Shown here one piece after another: positions 1-14,318 of a stretch of 64,000 nt of DNA. Made by a program: the position numbers and the translations under genes. The stretch is from positions 2,542,001-2,606,000 of the forward strand of contig NZ_CP011104.1 of NCBI RefSeq assembly GCF_001010285.1, in the 5' to 3' direction. The notes under the pieces are model-generated. The model saw only the letters and a program-made list of their open reading frames with translations. It was not told where the DNA came from and ran no database searches. The DNA comes from Photorhabdus thracensis (GTDB lineage: Bacteria; Pseudomonadota; Gammaproteobacteria; Enterobacterales; Enterobacteriaceae). How positions within the stretch are numbered: position 1 is the first letter of the stretch; the number at the start of each line of letters is the position of its first letter.

Positions 1-1316
1 GACTTAGCTAATTCTGAAATTGGAATTGTTGAAGTGTTGGATGCCAGAACACAATCTTCATTAACCAGAGTTTCAGTTTCGGAGAGTACAGCTGCTTTGA
101 TCTTAGGATTCTCTACTACTGCTTCAATCACTATTTGAGCCTGTCCGATACCGGCATAATTTAATGTAGGTTGAATAGAAGAAAGGGTTCGCGCCATTTT
201 TATGGCGTCAAGACGGCCACGTTCAAACTGTTTGTTCAGCAGTTTTGCCGCTTCATTCATACCTAATTCAAGGGCCTGTTGATTGATGTCTTTCATCATG
301 ACAGGAACCCCTTTACGGGCAGACTGATAGGCGATACCACCACCCATAATCCCTGCGCCCAGAACTGCGGCATACTCAGGTGTTGTAACTTCTTTCAGAT
401 GTTTTTTCGCCAGCCCTTTTATGTGCTGGTCATTAAGAAAAATACCGACCAAAGCACGGGCAACATCTGTCTGCGCTAGAGGGATAAAGTTGGCGGCTTC
501 CACTTCCAGTGCTTTATCACGGCCAAGTGTAGCGGCTTTTTCTATGGATTTAACAGCGGTAATAGGCGCTGGATAATGAGGGCCGGCAACTTTCATCACC
601 ATACCTTTTGCCACGCTAAAACTCATGCCACGTTCAACTTCATTGAGTTTCAAGGGCTCTAACTTTGGCTGGCGTGCTGCTTTCCAATCAAGGTTCCCTG
701 CAATAGCTTGTTCCAACATTGATACTGCAGAATTAATCAGTTTTTCACTAGGGACAACGGCATCAATCAGGCCGTTTTTCAATGCTTCTTCTGCACCAAT
801 GTCTTTACCTGCGGCGATGATATCCAGTGCGTTATCAGTCCCGATAAGGCGTGGAAGGCGAACTGAGCCGCCGAAACCAGGCATAATGCCAAGCTTGGTT
901 TCTGGCAGCCCAATGCGCACATCGGGGGAGGCTATACGGAAATCTGTAGACATAACACATTCACAACCGCCGCCAAGGGCATAACCATTTATCGCTGAAA
1001 TGGTTGGGATGGGTAAATCTTCTATCCGGTTAAAAATGCTATTTGCGAAATCAAGCCACTCTCGCAGTTTTTCTACAGGTGCATCGAATAAAGAGAGAAA
1101 TTCAGTAATATCTGCACCAACAATAAATGCAGCTTTGTCAGAGCGTAATAAAACGCCTTTTAATTCAGTTTGTTGTTCCAGATTGGCGACAGCCTTATCC
1201 AGAGATGCAACAGTTTTGGTATCCAGTTTATTAATAGCGGAGGGGGCATTGAAAACCAGTTCAGCAATGCCATCTTTCAGCCAGCTTACTTGAATTGTTT
1301 CACTTTGATAGAGCAT
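1..1316 (-). CDS. fadB: fadB, fatty acid oxidation complex subunit alpha (3' end outside window)
   Basis: Multifunctional beta-oxidation enzyme (enoyl-CoA hydratase and isomerase followed by 3-hydroxyacyl-CoA dehydrogenase) that works with FadA on imported fatty acids in the cytoplasm. The 438 residues visible cover the complete crotonase domain, including the oxyanion-hole block GGGCE and the stretch [14 protein letters not shown]. The start of the Rossmann dehydrogenase domain is also present, with the NAD-binding motif GAGIMGGG. The E. coli protein has about 729 residues, so roughly 290 are cut off by the window edge. The start gives [13 protein letters not shown] and has AGGAG just upstream. 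It is divergent from pepQ, as in E. coli, with a FadR-like operator in the promoter region. The frame is intact. Confidence 0.97.
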   Translation of the reverse strand, partial: MLYQSETIQVSWLKDGIAELVFNAPSAINKLDTKTVASLDKAVANLEQQTELKGVLLRSDKAAFIVGADITEFLSLFDAPVEKLREWLDFANSIFNRIEDLPIPTISAINGYALGGGCECVMSTDFRIASPDVRIGLPETKLGIMPGFGGSVRLPRLIGTDNALDIIAAGKDIGAEEALKNGLIDAVVPSEKLINSAVSMLEQAIAGNLDWKAARQPKLEPLKLNEVERGMSFSVAKGMVMKVAGPHYPAPITAVKSIEKAATLGRDKALEVEAANFIPLAQTDVARALVGIFLNDQHIKGLAKKHLKEVTTPEYAAVLGAGIMGGGIAYQSARKGVPVMMKDINQQALELGMNEAAKLLNKQFERGRLDAIKMARTLSSIQPTLNYAGIGQAQIVIEAVVENPKIKAAVLSETETLVNEDCVLASNTSTIPISELAK

Positions 1317-1342
1317 GTCGTTCTCCTAAATGAGCGCATACC

Positions 1343-1359
1343 ATCTGGTATGACCAGAT
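1343..1359. promoter_or_regulatory. FadR operator upstream of fadB
   Basis: The 17-mer ATCTGGTATGACCAGAT is palindromic apart from the centre. From memory it differs by one central base from the E. coli fadB FadR site. It lies 27 bp upstream of the fadB start codon, where FadR would repress until long-chain acyl-CoA releases it. FadR itself is not in the window. Confidence 0.85.
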
Positions 1360-1591
1360 AGGCTTGATTGTGGTTATTATGTTAAGTAAATGCAAATGAG
1401 TGATTAGTTTTTTGCAAGGGTGATCACAAGTGAGATTTGTATCTCATTGACAATAGTTGTTTTTATATTTTTATAAATAAGGAGTTAGCAGGATCCGATA
1501 AATTGGGATGATTTTCGCGTGATACCTGCAAATATCAATGGCTATGATAAGCTAATGGTTCAGCCATAAAATAAAAAAAAGGTCAATTGAA

Positions 1592-2926
1592 ATGGAAAAG
1601 TTGGCATCTCTGTACCACGAACACATCTCTACATTGCAACAACGTACTCGCGAAGTACTGGCCCGTAATCAATTGGATGCTCTGCTTATTCACTCCGGTG
1701 AATTACAGCGTATTTTCTTGGATGACAGGGACTATCCTTTTAAAGTTAGTGCTCACTTCAAAGCTTGGGTACCCGTAACTAAAGTACCTAATTGTTGGTT
1801 ATGGGTAGATGGTATTAATAAGCCTAAATTATGGTTTTATTCACCGATAGATTATTGGCACAGTGTAGAACCGTTGCCAACCAGCTACTGGACTAAAGAA
1901 GTTGAAATGATTCATCTGGCAAATACCGGAGATATCAATTCAGAGTTAAGTACTTATGTGAAACAGAATGTTGCTTATATTGGTTGTTCACAACCAAGAG
2001 CAAAAGAACTTGGTTTTTCTGAACATAATATCAATCCGAAAGCTGTTCTGGATTATTTGCATTTTTATCGTTCATATAAAACAGATTATGAACTGGCCTG
2101 TATGCGTGAAGCGCAAAAAACGGCTGTTGTCGGGCATCTGGCAGCTCATGAAGCATTTCAGGCTGGAATGAGTGAATTTGATATTAATATATCTTATCTG
2201 ATGGCAACAGGTCATCGTGATACAGATGTGCCTTATGACAATATTATTGCTATAAATGAAAATGCGGCTGTTTTGCATTACACCGTATTGCAGCACAATG
2301 CACCTTCAGAAGTGCGTAGTTTCCTGATTGATGCTGGCGCTGAATATAATGGTTATGCAGCAGATATCACCCGTACTTATTCAGCAAAAAGTAATAATGA
2401 ATTCGCTGCTCTGATTAACGATATGAATGCTGAACAAAAAGTGCTAATCAGTACGATTAAAGCAGGAGTTCGCTACACCGAATATCATATTCATATGCAT
2501 CATCGGATTGCTAAATTGCTGAAAAAACACGGTATCGTGAAAGATATCAGCGAAGAAGCTATAATTGAAAAAGGGCTGACAACGCCATTCTTTCCACATG
2601 GTATTGGTCATCCTCTTGGATTGCAGGTCCATGATGCGGCAGGGTTTATGCAGGATGATACAGGTACACATTTAGCAGCTCCGGCCATATATCCATATCT
2701 GCGTTGTACCCGTATTCTGGAACCCCGTATGGTGCTAACTATCGAGCCGGGCCTTTATTTTATTGAATCGTTGCTTGCACCTTGGCGTGAAAGTGAGTTC
2801 AGTAAGTATTTTGATTGGAATAAAATTGGGATGCTTAAACCATTCGGCGGTATTCGTATTGAAGACAACATTGTTATCCATGAAAATAAGGTGGAAAACA
2901 TGACTAGGGATCTGCAACTGCCATAA
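1592..2926 (+). CDS. pepQ: pepQ, Xaa-Pro dipeptidase
   Basis: Cytosolic metallopeptidase of the M24 'pita-bread' fold that cleaves X-Pro dipeptides. The 444 residues match the usual length of 443. The five expected metal ligands are visible: D247 in [12 protein letters not shown]258 in AADITRTY, H340 in HGIGHPLG, E385 in TIEPGLYF and E424 in [10 protein letters not shown]. The ATG is preceded by a weak AAAAAGGT-type ribosome site. The stop codon overlaps the yigZ start by one base (TAATG), so the two genes are translationally coupled, as in enteric relatives. Codon use and context are ordinary. Confidence 0.97.
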   Translation: MEKLASLYHEHISTLQQRTREVLARNQLDALLIHSGELQRIFLDDRDYPFKVSAHFKAWVPVTKVPNCWLWVDGINKPKLWFYSPIDYWHSVEPLPTSYWTKEVEMIHLANTGDINSELSTYVKQNVAYIGCSQPRAKELGFSEHNINPKAVLDYLHFYRSYKTDYELACMREAQKTAVVGHLAAHEAFQAGMSEFDINISYLMATGHRDTDVPYDNIIAINENAAVLHYTVLQHNAPSEVRSFLIDAGAEYNGYAADITRTYSAKSNNEFAALINDMNAEQKVLISTIKAGVRYTEYHIHMHHRIAKLLKKHGIVKDISEEAIIEKGLTTPFFPHGIGHPLGLQVHDAAGFMQDDTGTHLAAPAIYPYLRCTRILEPRMVLTIEPGLYFIESLLAPWRESEFSKYFDWNKIGMLKPFGGIRIEDNIVIHENKVENMTRDLQLP

Positions 2927-3537
2927 TGAAGCCTTATTTGATACCCACAGCTCCAGTGAGTTTGACTGAAGAGATTAAAAAAAGTCGCTTTATTACCCTG
3001 CTGGAGCATACCTGTGGGGTAGATGAAGCTAAGGCATTTATCCAGCAAATCAAAGCGCAGTACCCTGACGCCCGGCATCATTGCTGGGCATTTGTTGCTG
3101 GTGCTCCGGATGATTCACAACAATTGGGTTTTTCTGATGATGGGGAGCCTTCAGGGACCGCAGGTAAGCCGATGCTATCCCAGCTTATGGGAAATAATAT
3201 TGGTGAAATAACCGCAGTTGTTGTCCGTTATTTTGGCGGAATAAAATTAGGTACCGGTGGATTAGTCAGGGCATATGGAAATAGTGTCCAACAGGCGCTG
3301 AAATTACTGGAAACAAAATATAAGGTTCCACAGAAGATCTGCTCCTTGCAGTGTGAATATGCCCATATCTCTATGATTGAACAGTTATTACAGAAATCAG
3401 AGGGGCAGATTATTGCCAGTGAATATGCAGAGAGAGTTACTTTGCGAATTTCACTTCCAGCTACCCTGTTGGGTGAAGTCGGTGATAAATTACGTGATCT
3501 AAGTCGTGGTGTACTGTATTTAACACCTGATCTGTAA
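2926..3537 (+). CDS. yigZ: yigZ, IMPACT-family protein
   Basis: A 203-residue member of the YigZ/IMPACT (UPF0029) family. The N-terminal domain holds the conserved block ARHHCWAF followed by FSDDGEPSGTAGKPML and VVVRYFGGIKLGTGGLVRAY, the family signature. The smaller C-terminal domain (about 140-203) is of the EF-G domain IV-like type. The bacterial role is not firmly known. The eukaryotic relative IMPACT regulates Gcn2, so a translation link is only an analogy. The start overlaps the pepQ stop by one base, and trkH follows after 38 bp, so the genes are probably co-transcribed. Confidence 0.95.
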   Translation: MKPYLIPTAPVSLTEEIKKSRFITLLEHTCGVDEAKAFIQQIKAQYPDARHHCWAFVAGAPDDSQQLGFSDDGEPSGTAGKPMLSQLMGNNIGEITAVVVRYFGGIKLGTGGLVRAYGNSVQQALKLLETKYKVPQKICSLQCEYAHISMIEQLLQKSEGQIIASEYAERVTLRISLPATLLGEVGDKLRDLSRGVLYLTPDL

Positions 3538-3575
3538 ATATTCTCTGTTAACTGGATTTCTAAGGAACCAGCTGA

Positions 3576-5027
3576 ATGCATTTTCGTGCCATAACCCGTA
3601 TTGTTGGGCTGCTTGTTATTCTTTTCTCTGTCACCATGATTATTCCAGGGTTGGTAGCTCTAATCTATCGTGATGGCGCTGGGCGTGCATTTAGTCAGAC
3701 ATTTATTTTTGCTTTAGTTATCGGTTTAATGCTTTGGATACCAAACCGGGAACAAAAACATGAATTAAAGCCTCGGGAAGGATTTCTTATCGTTGTTTTG
3801 TTTTGGACGGTACTTGGTAGTGTCGGGGCTTTACCTTTCATTTTTTCTGAGCAGCCAAATCTTTCTATTACAGATGCATTCTTTGAATCTTTCTCTGGTT
3901 TAACAACAACGGGCGCTACAACACTTATTGGGCTTGACACCTTGCCTAAAGCGATTCTCTTCTATCGGCAGATGTTGCAATGGTTGGGGGGGATGGGGAT
4001 TATTGTGCTGGCTGTTGCAATATTGCCTCTGCTTGGGGTCGGAGGAATGCAGCTTTATCGGGCTGAAATGCCAGGGCCTTTGAAAGATAATAAAATGCGT
4101 CCACGAATTGCTGAAACAGCAAAAACTTTGTGGTTGATTTATGTGTTACTGACAATTGCCTGTGCTCTGGCGTTATGGGCGGCTGGTATGTCAGTTTTTG
4201 ATGCTATTTCTCACAGCTTTTCAACCATTGCAATTGGTGGGTTTTCTACTCATGATGCCAGTATTGGTTATTTTAATAGCCCAGTGATAAATACTATCAT
4301 TGCGATTTTTCTGCTGATTTCTGGTTGTAATTTTGGTCTGCACTTCGCGGTGTTAACGGGACGCAGCCTGACAGTGTACTGGCGGGACCCTGAATTCCGT
4401 ATGTTCATCTCTATTCAATTAGCACTGGTGATTATCTGTACTTTTATCTTATGGCACTATGCTGTTTATAAATCGGGAATGGAGACACTGAACCAAGCTG
4501 TTTTCCAGGTTGTTTCAATGGCGACAACGGCTGGGTTCAGTACAGATAGCTTTGCCCGCTGGCCATCATTTTTGCCAATACTGCTGCTGTGTTCTGCTTT
4601 TATCGGTGGTTGTGCGGGGTCGACTGGGGGGGGACTGAAAGTCATTCGTATCTTATTGCTATTCCTCCAAGGTTCCCGTGAGTTGAAGCGGTTGGTTCAT
4701 CCGAATGCGGTTTATACCCTAAAATTAGGGAGAAGAGCATTACCTGAACGTATTATTGAAGCTGTCTGGGGATTCTTCTCTGCTTATGTTTTGGTATTTA
4801 TCATCAGTTTGTTATTGCTTATCGCCACTGGAGTAGATGAACTTTCTGCTTTTTCTGCGATAGCCGCTACACTGAATAATCTAGGGCCTGGGTTGGGTGT
4901 TGTTGCTGATAACTTCACTGCAATGAATCCAGCGGCTAAATGGATATTAGTTATAACGATGTTGTTTGGCCGCTTGGAAGTATTTACTTTGTTAGTTTTA
5001 TTTACACCGACCTTCTGGCGTGAATAA
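3576..5027 (+). CDS. trkH: trkH, Trk potassium uptake membrane subunit
   Basis: Inner-membrane pore subunit of the low-affinity Trk K+ uptake system, which works with the cytosolic NAD-binding TrkA. The 483 residues equal the E. coli length. Several pore-loop repeats typical of the TrkH/HKT superfamily can be seen: SGLTTTGATT, the IAIGGFSTHDASIG segment, MATTAGFSTDSF and the SGCNFG and GGCAGSTGGGLK segments. Long hydrophobic stretches fill the rest. The conserved pepQ-yigZ-trkH-hemG order supports the call. hemG follows after 23 bp. Confidence 0.97.
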   Translation: MHFRAITRIVGLLVILFSVTMIIPGLVALIYRDGAGRAFSQTFIFALVIGLMLWIPNREQKHELKPREGFLIVVLFWTVLGSVGALPFIFSEQPNLSITDAFFESFSGLTTTGATTLIGLDTLPKAILFYRQMLQWLGGMGIIVLAVAILPLLGVGGMQLYRAEMPGPLKDNKMRPRIAETAKTLWLIYVLLTIACALALWAAGMSVFDAISHSFSTIAIGGFSTHDASIGYFNSPVINTIIAIFLLISGCNFGLHFAVLTGRSLTVYWRDPEFRMFISIQLALVIICTFILWHYAVYKSGMETLNQAVFQVVSMATTAGFSTDSFARWPSFLPILLLCSAFIGGCAGSTGGGLKVIRILLLFLQGSRELKRLVHPNAVYTLKLGRRALPERIIEAVWGFFSAYVLVFIISLLLLIATGVDELSAFSAIAATLNNLGPGLGVVADNFTAMNPAAKWILVITMLFGRLEVFTLLVLFTPTFWRE

Positions 5028-5050
5028 TCTATTGGAAGAAGGATATCGCT

Positions 5051-5587
5051 ATGAACTGCTTATTGCTTTATTCCAGTCGGGATGGGCAGACTAAGAAAAT
5101 TATTACCCACATTGCTGAGAATCTACACAGAGCAGGGCAGATATGTGATCTCAGAGACTTGGCAACAGCAGAAACAATCGATTTGAAATCTTATGACAAA
5201 GTTATGATTGGAGCTTCAATCAGATATGGTCATTTTAGTTCAGCACTGAAGAAATTTGCTATTCGTCATCAACAGCAGCTTAATAAAATGCCAACCGCAT
5301 TTTTTGGCGTGAATCTGACAGCAAGGAAACCAGAGAAGCGTACACCTGAAACGAATGTCTATGTCCGTAAATTTTTGCTTAATACCCCATGGCAGCCAGA
5401 TCTGTGTGGTGTTTTTGCTGGTGCGTTACTTTATCCTCGTTATCGCTGGTTTGATCGTGTAATGGTTAAACTGATCATGAAGATGACAGGTGGGGAAACT
5501 GATACAACCAAAGAAATTGAATATACCGATTGGCAGCAAGTCGATCATTTTGCTGATGATTTCCTTGGAATGGTGAGTGAAAAATAA
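5051..5587 (+). CDS. hemG: hemG, menaquinone-dependent protoporphyrinogen IX dehydrogenase
   Basis: Flavodoxin-fold enzyme of 178 residues that oxidises protoporphyrinogen IX to protoporphyrin IX in haem synthesis, passing electrons to menaquinone. The FMN phosphate-binding loop lies at the N terminus (LYSSRDGQTKKI), followed by MIGASIRYGHFS and the HemG-type VNLTARKPEKRTPETN insertion. It is the last gene before the rRNA operon, exactly as in E. coli. The start has GAAGGATAT upstream. No clear intrinsic terminator is visible after the stop. Confidence 0.96.
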   Translation: MNCLLLYSSRDGQTKKIITHIAENLHRAGQICDLRDLATAETIDLKSYDKVMIGASIRYGHFSSALKKFAIRHQQQLNKMPTAFFGVNLTARKPEKRTPETNVYVRKFLLNTPWQPDLCGVFAGALLYPRYRWFDRVMVKLIMKMTGGETDTTKEIEYTDWQQVDHFADDFLGMVSEK

Positions 5588-5656
5588 CTGATTTGTTCTT
5601 TTTTTCAGTGTTTAGTTGAAAAAAACCGCGAATGACAGTTTTTTTTAAATAAATGC

Positions 5657-5684
5657 TTGCCAGCGCCGAAGAACTCCCTATAAT
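5657..5684 (+). promoter_or_regulatory. rrn P1 promoter
   Basis: TTGCCA (5657-5662) and TATAAT (5679-5684) are spaced by 16 bp and followed by a GC-rich discriminator (GCGCCACC). This is the usual form of a growth-rate and ppGpp-controlled rRNA P1 promoter. The upstream stretch is A/T-rich and may act as an UP element. Confidence 0.85.
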
Positions 5685-5752
5685 GCGCCACCACTGACCG
5701 ACACAACGCTGATAAAACGTGTGAGGCCAGGCAGAGCAAAGCAAATAAGCGC

Positions 5753-5780
5753 TTGACTCTGCGGGCGAAAAGCGTAGTAT
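5753..5780 (+). promoter_or_regulatory. rrn P2 promoter
   Basis: TTGACT (5753-5758) and TAGTAT (5775-5780) are spaced by 16 bp. They lie about 96 bp downstream of P1 in the standard tandem layout of enterobacterial rRNA operons. Confidence 0.8.
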
Positions 5781-5822
5781 ACGCAGCCCGGCTGAACGAG
5801 AATATTACTTTTTGTTTCAGCC

Positions 5823-5834
5823 TGCTCTTTAACA
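5823..5834 (+). promoter_or_regulatory. boxA antitermination site, rrn leader
   Basis: TGCTCTTTAACA is the classic boxA bound as RNA by NusB/NusE. It sits in the leader downstream of P2. A second identical copy is found in the 16S-23S spacer. Confidence 0.88.
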
Positions 5835-5961
5835 ATTAATCAGACAATCTGTGTGGGCACTCACGAGACGGTATCACAAAAAAATACACTAAAGTCTTAA
5901 AGAGTGAACAACAGTTAATTCATAACGAATGAACAGTCAGTTTCTTTGAGCATCAAGCTTT

Positions 5962-7507
<1,546 letters not shown>

Positions 7508-7576
7508 CCTGAGATGCAGTTGAGTGCAGTGCTCACACAGATTGTCTGATGAAAGAACAGAGTAAATTATCGTAAC

Positions 7577-7653
<77 letters not shown>

Positions 7654-7779
7654 AACGCGTTTCCTCTTTGCCATTTTCGAATGCTGCATGACTTATGTGC
7701 ACGCGCACACTGCGTGATCCGCGTTGAAACTGGCTGCGATGAAAAAGTTTGTATAAAACTGGCGATAATGAATTTGTAT

Positions 7780-7855
7780 GGGGCTATAGCTCAGCTGGGA
7801 GAGCGCCTGCCTTGCACGCAGGAGGTCAGCGGTTCGATCCCGCTTAGCTCCACCA
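7780..7855 (+). tRNA. alaT: tRNA-Ala (anticodon TGC)
   Basis: 76-nt cloverleaf with CCA encoded. The acceptor GGGGCTA pairs with TAGCTCC, the anticodon TGC is at 7813-7815 inside CTTGCAC, and the T arm is CGGTTCGATCCCG. It lies 126 bp after tRNA-Ile in the rRNA spacer. Confidence 0.98.
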
Positions 7856-7905
7856 TACTAATAATAGTTCAGAGCATATTGGCGACAGTATGCTGCGAAT
7901 TATTT

Positions 7906-7917
7906 TGCTCTTTAACA
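7906..7917 (+). promoter_or_regulatory. boxA antitermination site, 16S-23S spacer
   Basis: A second TGCTCTTTAACA, about 100 bp before the 23S start, as in other enteric rrn operons. It re-arms the antitermination complex for 23S transcription. Confidence 0.85.
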
Positions 7918-8017
7918 ATCTGGAACAAGCTGAAAATTGAAACCGTCGATAATATCACCGAGGTATTATTGACCAGTCTCTCAACAATCGGCAATCCGAG
8001 ACATTTTCGGGTTGTGA

Positions 8018-10928
<2,911 letters not shown>

Positions 10929-11053
10929 ACAACACCGAAGGTGTTTTGGTGCGAGAGATGAGAGAGAGATTCAGCTTGTTGAACAGATTGGTTCTGATGG
11001 TTGTGCGGCCCGGGGAAACGGGGGCGAGCATAACGGTCGGGATGAAATGAATT

Positions 11054-11172
11054 TGCCTGGCGGGGATAGCGCGGTGGTCCCACCTGACCCCATGCCGAAC
11101 TCAGCAGTGAAACGCCGTAGCGCCGATGGTAGTGTGGGGTCTCCCCATGTGAGAGTAGGGAACTGCCAGGCT
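11054..11172 (+). rRNA. rrf: 5S ribosomal RNA
   Basis: About 119 nt from TGCCTGGCGG to CTGCCAGGCT, whose ends pair. The conserved core CCCATGCCGAACTC is present. It follows the 23S gene by 125 bp. The exact ends may be off by one or two bases. Confidence 0.97.
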
Positions 11173-11187
11173 TGATATTCGGTGAAG

Positions 11188-11214
11188 ACCCTCAGCGTAA
11201 GCTGGGGGTTTTTG
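11188..11214 (+). terminator. Intrinsic terminator of the rRNA operon
   Basis: The stem ACCCTCAGC / GCTGGGGGT has loop GTAA and is followed by TTTTT. It lies 15 nt after the 5S gene. Confidence 0.9.
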
Positions 11215-11479
11215 CGTTTTGGGGGATGATTTTATTTACCTGCTTCGTCTGATGCCTATTTACTTGAAGAAACAGACTGTTTATTCATCAATCTGTGAAT
11301 AATCAAAATACGTTATAGCGGTGGCAGATATAAAAAATAACTTCAACAGCTTTTTAAAGTGGATAGAAAAGAAGATGAGTCACGATATTTTAAGGTAATA
11401 CTCCGGTCATCTCACCTTGTTCTTCCCCTCCGGCCCATGCACGCTACCGCTTCCTTTCTTTAATTTGGAGACTGACATC

Positions 11480-11779
11480 ATGAGCCGTAGCTGATATACC
11501 CCGGAGCAAAAACAACACCATGTGACCCAATGGCGCCACAGTGACCTGACCCGAAAACAGTATTGCGAACAGCATCAGCTGAGTTTTTCCTCTTTCCGCG
11601 ACTGGATTGCCGACAGTAACAACATACCTCAACCTCTCAGCCAGACACTGCCCGCCATCTTGCCGGTTTCACTCCAGCCTGACGACGCGCGCACCGTCAC
11701 CCTGCATACCCCAGACGGGTATGCCATCTGTCCATTGACGCTGTTGCCTGACGTGATGCGGGTACTGGCCCGATGCTGA
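11480..11779 (+). pseudogene. tnpA: IS66 tnpA (Orf1), premature stop at codon 5
   Basis: The first ORF of the IS66 element is a helix-turn-helix protein of the transposase-8/Orf1 type (TPEQKQHHVTQW, then RKQYCEQHQLSFSSFRDW). Read from the natural ATG at 11480 it gives M-S-R-S, then TGA at 11492-11494, then continues in frame as YTPEQ. A CGA-to-TGA change at that codon is the simplest explanation. A GTG at 11522 could restart translation in frame and give 85 residues lacking the first 14, so residual function is possible. It overlaps tnpB by 7 bp. Confidence 0.75.
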
Positions 11780-12108
11780 AACCGCAACAGCTCTTTCTGG
11801 TGCGCGAGCCCGTCGACATGCGCCGGGGCATTGATGCCCTGACCCAACACCTCGAGGGACTGAATTTGCGCTGGCAGGACGAAGCCGCTTTTGTTTTCTG
11901 CAACAAGGCCCGCTCCCGCCTCAAGGTGTTGCGCTGGGACCGACACGGCGTCTGGCTGTGTACCCGCCGTCTGCACCGGGCCCATTTTGTCTGGCCGAAG
12001 CAGGGCGAGCGCAGCTGGGTGATGACGCCCGCCCAGTTTGACTGGCTCATCCGCGGCATCCACTGGCAACAGGTCGAGGGAGATGACCTGTCCGGCTGGC
12101 GAAGTTGA
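11773..12108 (+). CDS. tnpB: IS66 TnpB (Orf2) accessory protein
   Basis: 111-residue IS66 Orf2-like protein with the family block PVDMRRGIDAL and the region RSRLKVLRWDRHGVWLCTRRL, followed by FDWLIRGIHWQ. It is needed with TnpA and TnpC for IS66 transposition, but its biochemical role is unclear. It overlaps the end of tnpA by 7 bp, which suggests translational coupling. It appears intact. Confidence 0.92.
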   Translation: MLKPQQLFLVREPVDMRRGIDALTQHLEGLNLRWQDEAAFVFCNKARSRLKVLRWDRHGVWLCTRRLHRAHFVWPKQGERSWVMTPAQFDWLIRGIHWQQVEGDDLSGWRS

Positions 12109-12171
12109 TTTTGCCGCCCCGGTCACACTTTTACCGGATAACGGCGGGGAATTATCCGGTACACTGTCGGC

Positions 12172-13677
12172 ATGACGCTCAATGACTTAATGGCGCTGGA
12201 TGACCCCGGGCAATTTCGGGCGCGGGCACTGGCGCTGCTTCAGCAACAACGCGACTACATTCACCAGCTGGAAGAGGCCCTAAAACAGGCGCAACGCTGG
12301 CGTTTTGGCGCACACAGCGAAACCCTGCCTGCCGGTCCCAAGCGCAGTCAGTTTGAGGAGGATGCGGAGACCGATATCGCGGTGCTGGAAACCCAGCTCT
12401 CACGCCTGCATATCAGGGAAGACGCACCCGCGTCTCATCCTAAACGTCAGCCTTTGCCGGCGACATTACCCCGTGAAGATATCCGGCTGGCGCCGGAGAC
12501 GGAGAGCTGCCCGGATTGCGGTCATGCCCTGCGCTTTTTGCGTGATGAAGTCAGTGAGCGACTGGAATACCGTCCGGCCACGTTTATCGTCCGGCGCTAT
12601 ATCAGCCCGCAGTACAGCTGCGCGCGCTGTCAGTGTGTGCATGCTAAAGCCCAGCCCGCCCATCTGATTGAAAAGGGCATTCCAGAGCCGGGGTTGCTGG
12701 CTCAGGTGGTGGTCGCCAAATATCGTGACCACCTTCCGCTCTACCGTCAGCAGCAAATCTATGCCCGCAGTGGTGTAACCCTGGCCCGCAGCACCCTGTC
12801 GGACTGGGTGGGGCAGGTGGCTGTGGCGTTGCAACCGTTGGCCGATGCCTTGAAGCAGACATTGCTGACGTCCCCCGTGCTGCATGCCGATGAGACCCCG
12901 TTGCCGATACTGTCCCCGGGAAAAGGCCAGACCCAGCGGGCCTATCTGTGGACGTATGTCACCGGCTCCGAGACCTCGCCGGCGGTAGTGTACTATGAGC
13001 TGCATCCCGGCCGCAGTGGCCGTTATGCACAGGGGTTCCTGGAGGCATGGGCCGGTGGCTACCTTGTCACGGATGACTACGCCGGCTACAACGCGTTGCA
13101 TGCCCGGGCGGATATCACCGAAGCGGGTTGCTGGGCCCACGCCCGTCGTAAATTCTTTGACCAATATAAAGCGAGCCAAAGTTCGGTAGCGAAACAGGCG
13201 CTGGATGGCATTCGTGACCTGTACAAGCTGGAGCGAAAAATCAAACACCGGCCCCCGGATAAACGGCGTCAGTGGCGGCAGCGTTATGCCCGGCCGTGGC
13301 TGAATGAGTTCCGGTCCTGGTTGCAGACGACTCAGGCCCAAACGGCGCCCAACTCCGGGTTACGCAAAGCGATAGATTATACGCTGAAGCGCTGGTCGGC
13401 CCTGGTGTGTTATCTGGATGATGGCCGGGTGCCGATAGACAACAACCGGGCGGAGAATGCGGTCCGGGGCGTGGCGCTCGGCCGAAAGAACTGGCTTTTT
13501 GCGGGTTCACTGCCCGCGGGGCAACGGGCGGCCATGATAATGAGCCTGTTGGAAACCGCTAAGGCCAACGGACATGAGCCCTGGGTCTGGTTACGTGATG
13601 TCCTCAGCCGACTGCCTGTCTGGCCGAACAATCGGTTGAATGAGCTGTTGCCCTGGCCTGAGAATCCCTTCAGTTAA
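12172..13677 (+). CDS. tnpC: IS66 transposase TnpC
   Basis: 501-residue DDE transposase of the IS66 family. An N-terminal coiled region (about 25-45, LQQQRDYIHQLEEALKQAQ) with the RWRFGAHSE motif is followed by a zinc-finger-like CPDCGHAL...CARCQC segment. The DDE core starts at LHADETPLPI, the second D is in VTDDYAGYNAL, and the glutamate region is IDNNRAENAVRGVALGRKNWLFAGS. It is uninterrupted and near the family's usual length. With tnpA broken at codon 5, mobility may be reduced unless internal initiation works. Confidence 0.95.
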   Translation: MTLNDLMALDDPGQFRARALALLQQQRDYIHQLEEALKQAQRWRFGAHSETLPAGPKRSQFEEDAETDIAVLETQLSRLHIREDAPASHPKRQPLPATLPREDIRLAPETESCPDCGHALRFLRDEVSERLEYRPATFIVRRYISPQYSCARCQCVHAKAQPAHLIEKGIPEPGLLAQVVVAKYRDHLPLYRQQQIYARSGVTLARSTLSDWVGQVAVALQPLADALKQTLLTSPVLHADETPLPILSPGKGQTQRAYLWTYVTGSETSPAVVYYELHPGRSGRYAQGFLEAWAGGYLVTDDYAGYNALHARADITEAGCWAHARRKFFDQYKASQSSVAKQALDGIRDLYKLERKIKHRPPDKRRQWRQRYARPWLNEFRSWLQTTQAQTAPNSGLRKAIDYTLKRWSALVCYLDDGRVPIDNNRAENAVRGVALGRKNWLFAGSLPAGQRAAMIMSLLETAKANGHEPWVWLRDVLSRLPVWPNNRLNELLPWPENPFS

Positions 13678-13738
13678 CATCCTATTTTGTTGTTATCTGA
13701 CAATGCAAGGTGAGTTCACCGGACGTTTACATTTTAAG

Positions 13739-14314
13739 TTCAGCTTGTTATGATGGAAATCTTCCAGAATATTCATAAGCCTAGCTTATATGCAAATAAT
13801 GAGCCCGAATATCTGCTTTAGAATGACCAGAAATTTTTACCTCTTCATTATTACAGTGATGACTCTTGATCTGCATCTCTTTCGTTAGCTGTTAGGCTTA
13901 CTCATGTAGTAGGAATCATGTATACATTATGCTTATATAATCTAATAACGTTCCATCTTTATATCGTTATGAATATAACTACAATCAGCCACAGGTGATA
14001 ATTGATTACTTATTTTTCCATTTACATCACAATCAAAACTGGAATGATCAGCCTTGTCATTTTTATGGTTATGTAAAATATTATCATTAGTATGATTAGT
14101 TAGAATAGTATTTAGAAATACAGCTGTATTAGTACTGACCGATATTTGGGGTTGAATGCTCTTTTTAATGCGGGTAAATGACGGTAATTAGGCATAGAAA
14201 ATAGGAGTCCGTTACTATTTAATTATATTTGCCGATTAAAGCATACTGATTATAATCATTGCAGTAACTGGCTGTATCGTTTCTCTTGCATTTTATGTTG
14301 TTACCGTTCTCGTA
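13739..14314. other. Non-coding gap between two insertion sequences
   Basis: About 575 bp of A/T-rich sequence with many stops in all frames. I see no gene, tRNA or clear hairpin. It begins with the second IS66 target-duplication copy and ends at the TTAG before the IS701-type element. Confidence 0.5.
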
Positions 14315-14318
14315 TTAG

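Larger units (their letters stand above)
11395..13730 (+). mobile_element. IS66-family insertion sequence, complete ends, 2336 bp
   Basis: Both ends can be placed. The left end begins GTAATACTCCGGTCATCTCA. The inverted right end reads GTAAACGTCCGGTGAACTCA, so the imperfect terminal repeats share most positions. The flanking octamer ATTTTAAG is duplicated exactly at 11387-11394 and 13731-13738, as expected for the 8-bp target duplications of IS66 elements. The element carries the family's three genes tnpA, tnpB and tnpC. It landed about 180 bp after the rRNA terminator. The intact duplication points to a fairly recent insertion. The GC content is clearly higher than in the surrounding sequence. 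Confidence 0.93.

Noticed and set aside
12466-13341. 291-codon frame on the minus strand opposite IS66 tnpC
   Set aside because: It is the antisense shadow of a high-GC gene, with no recognisable protein pattern.
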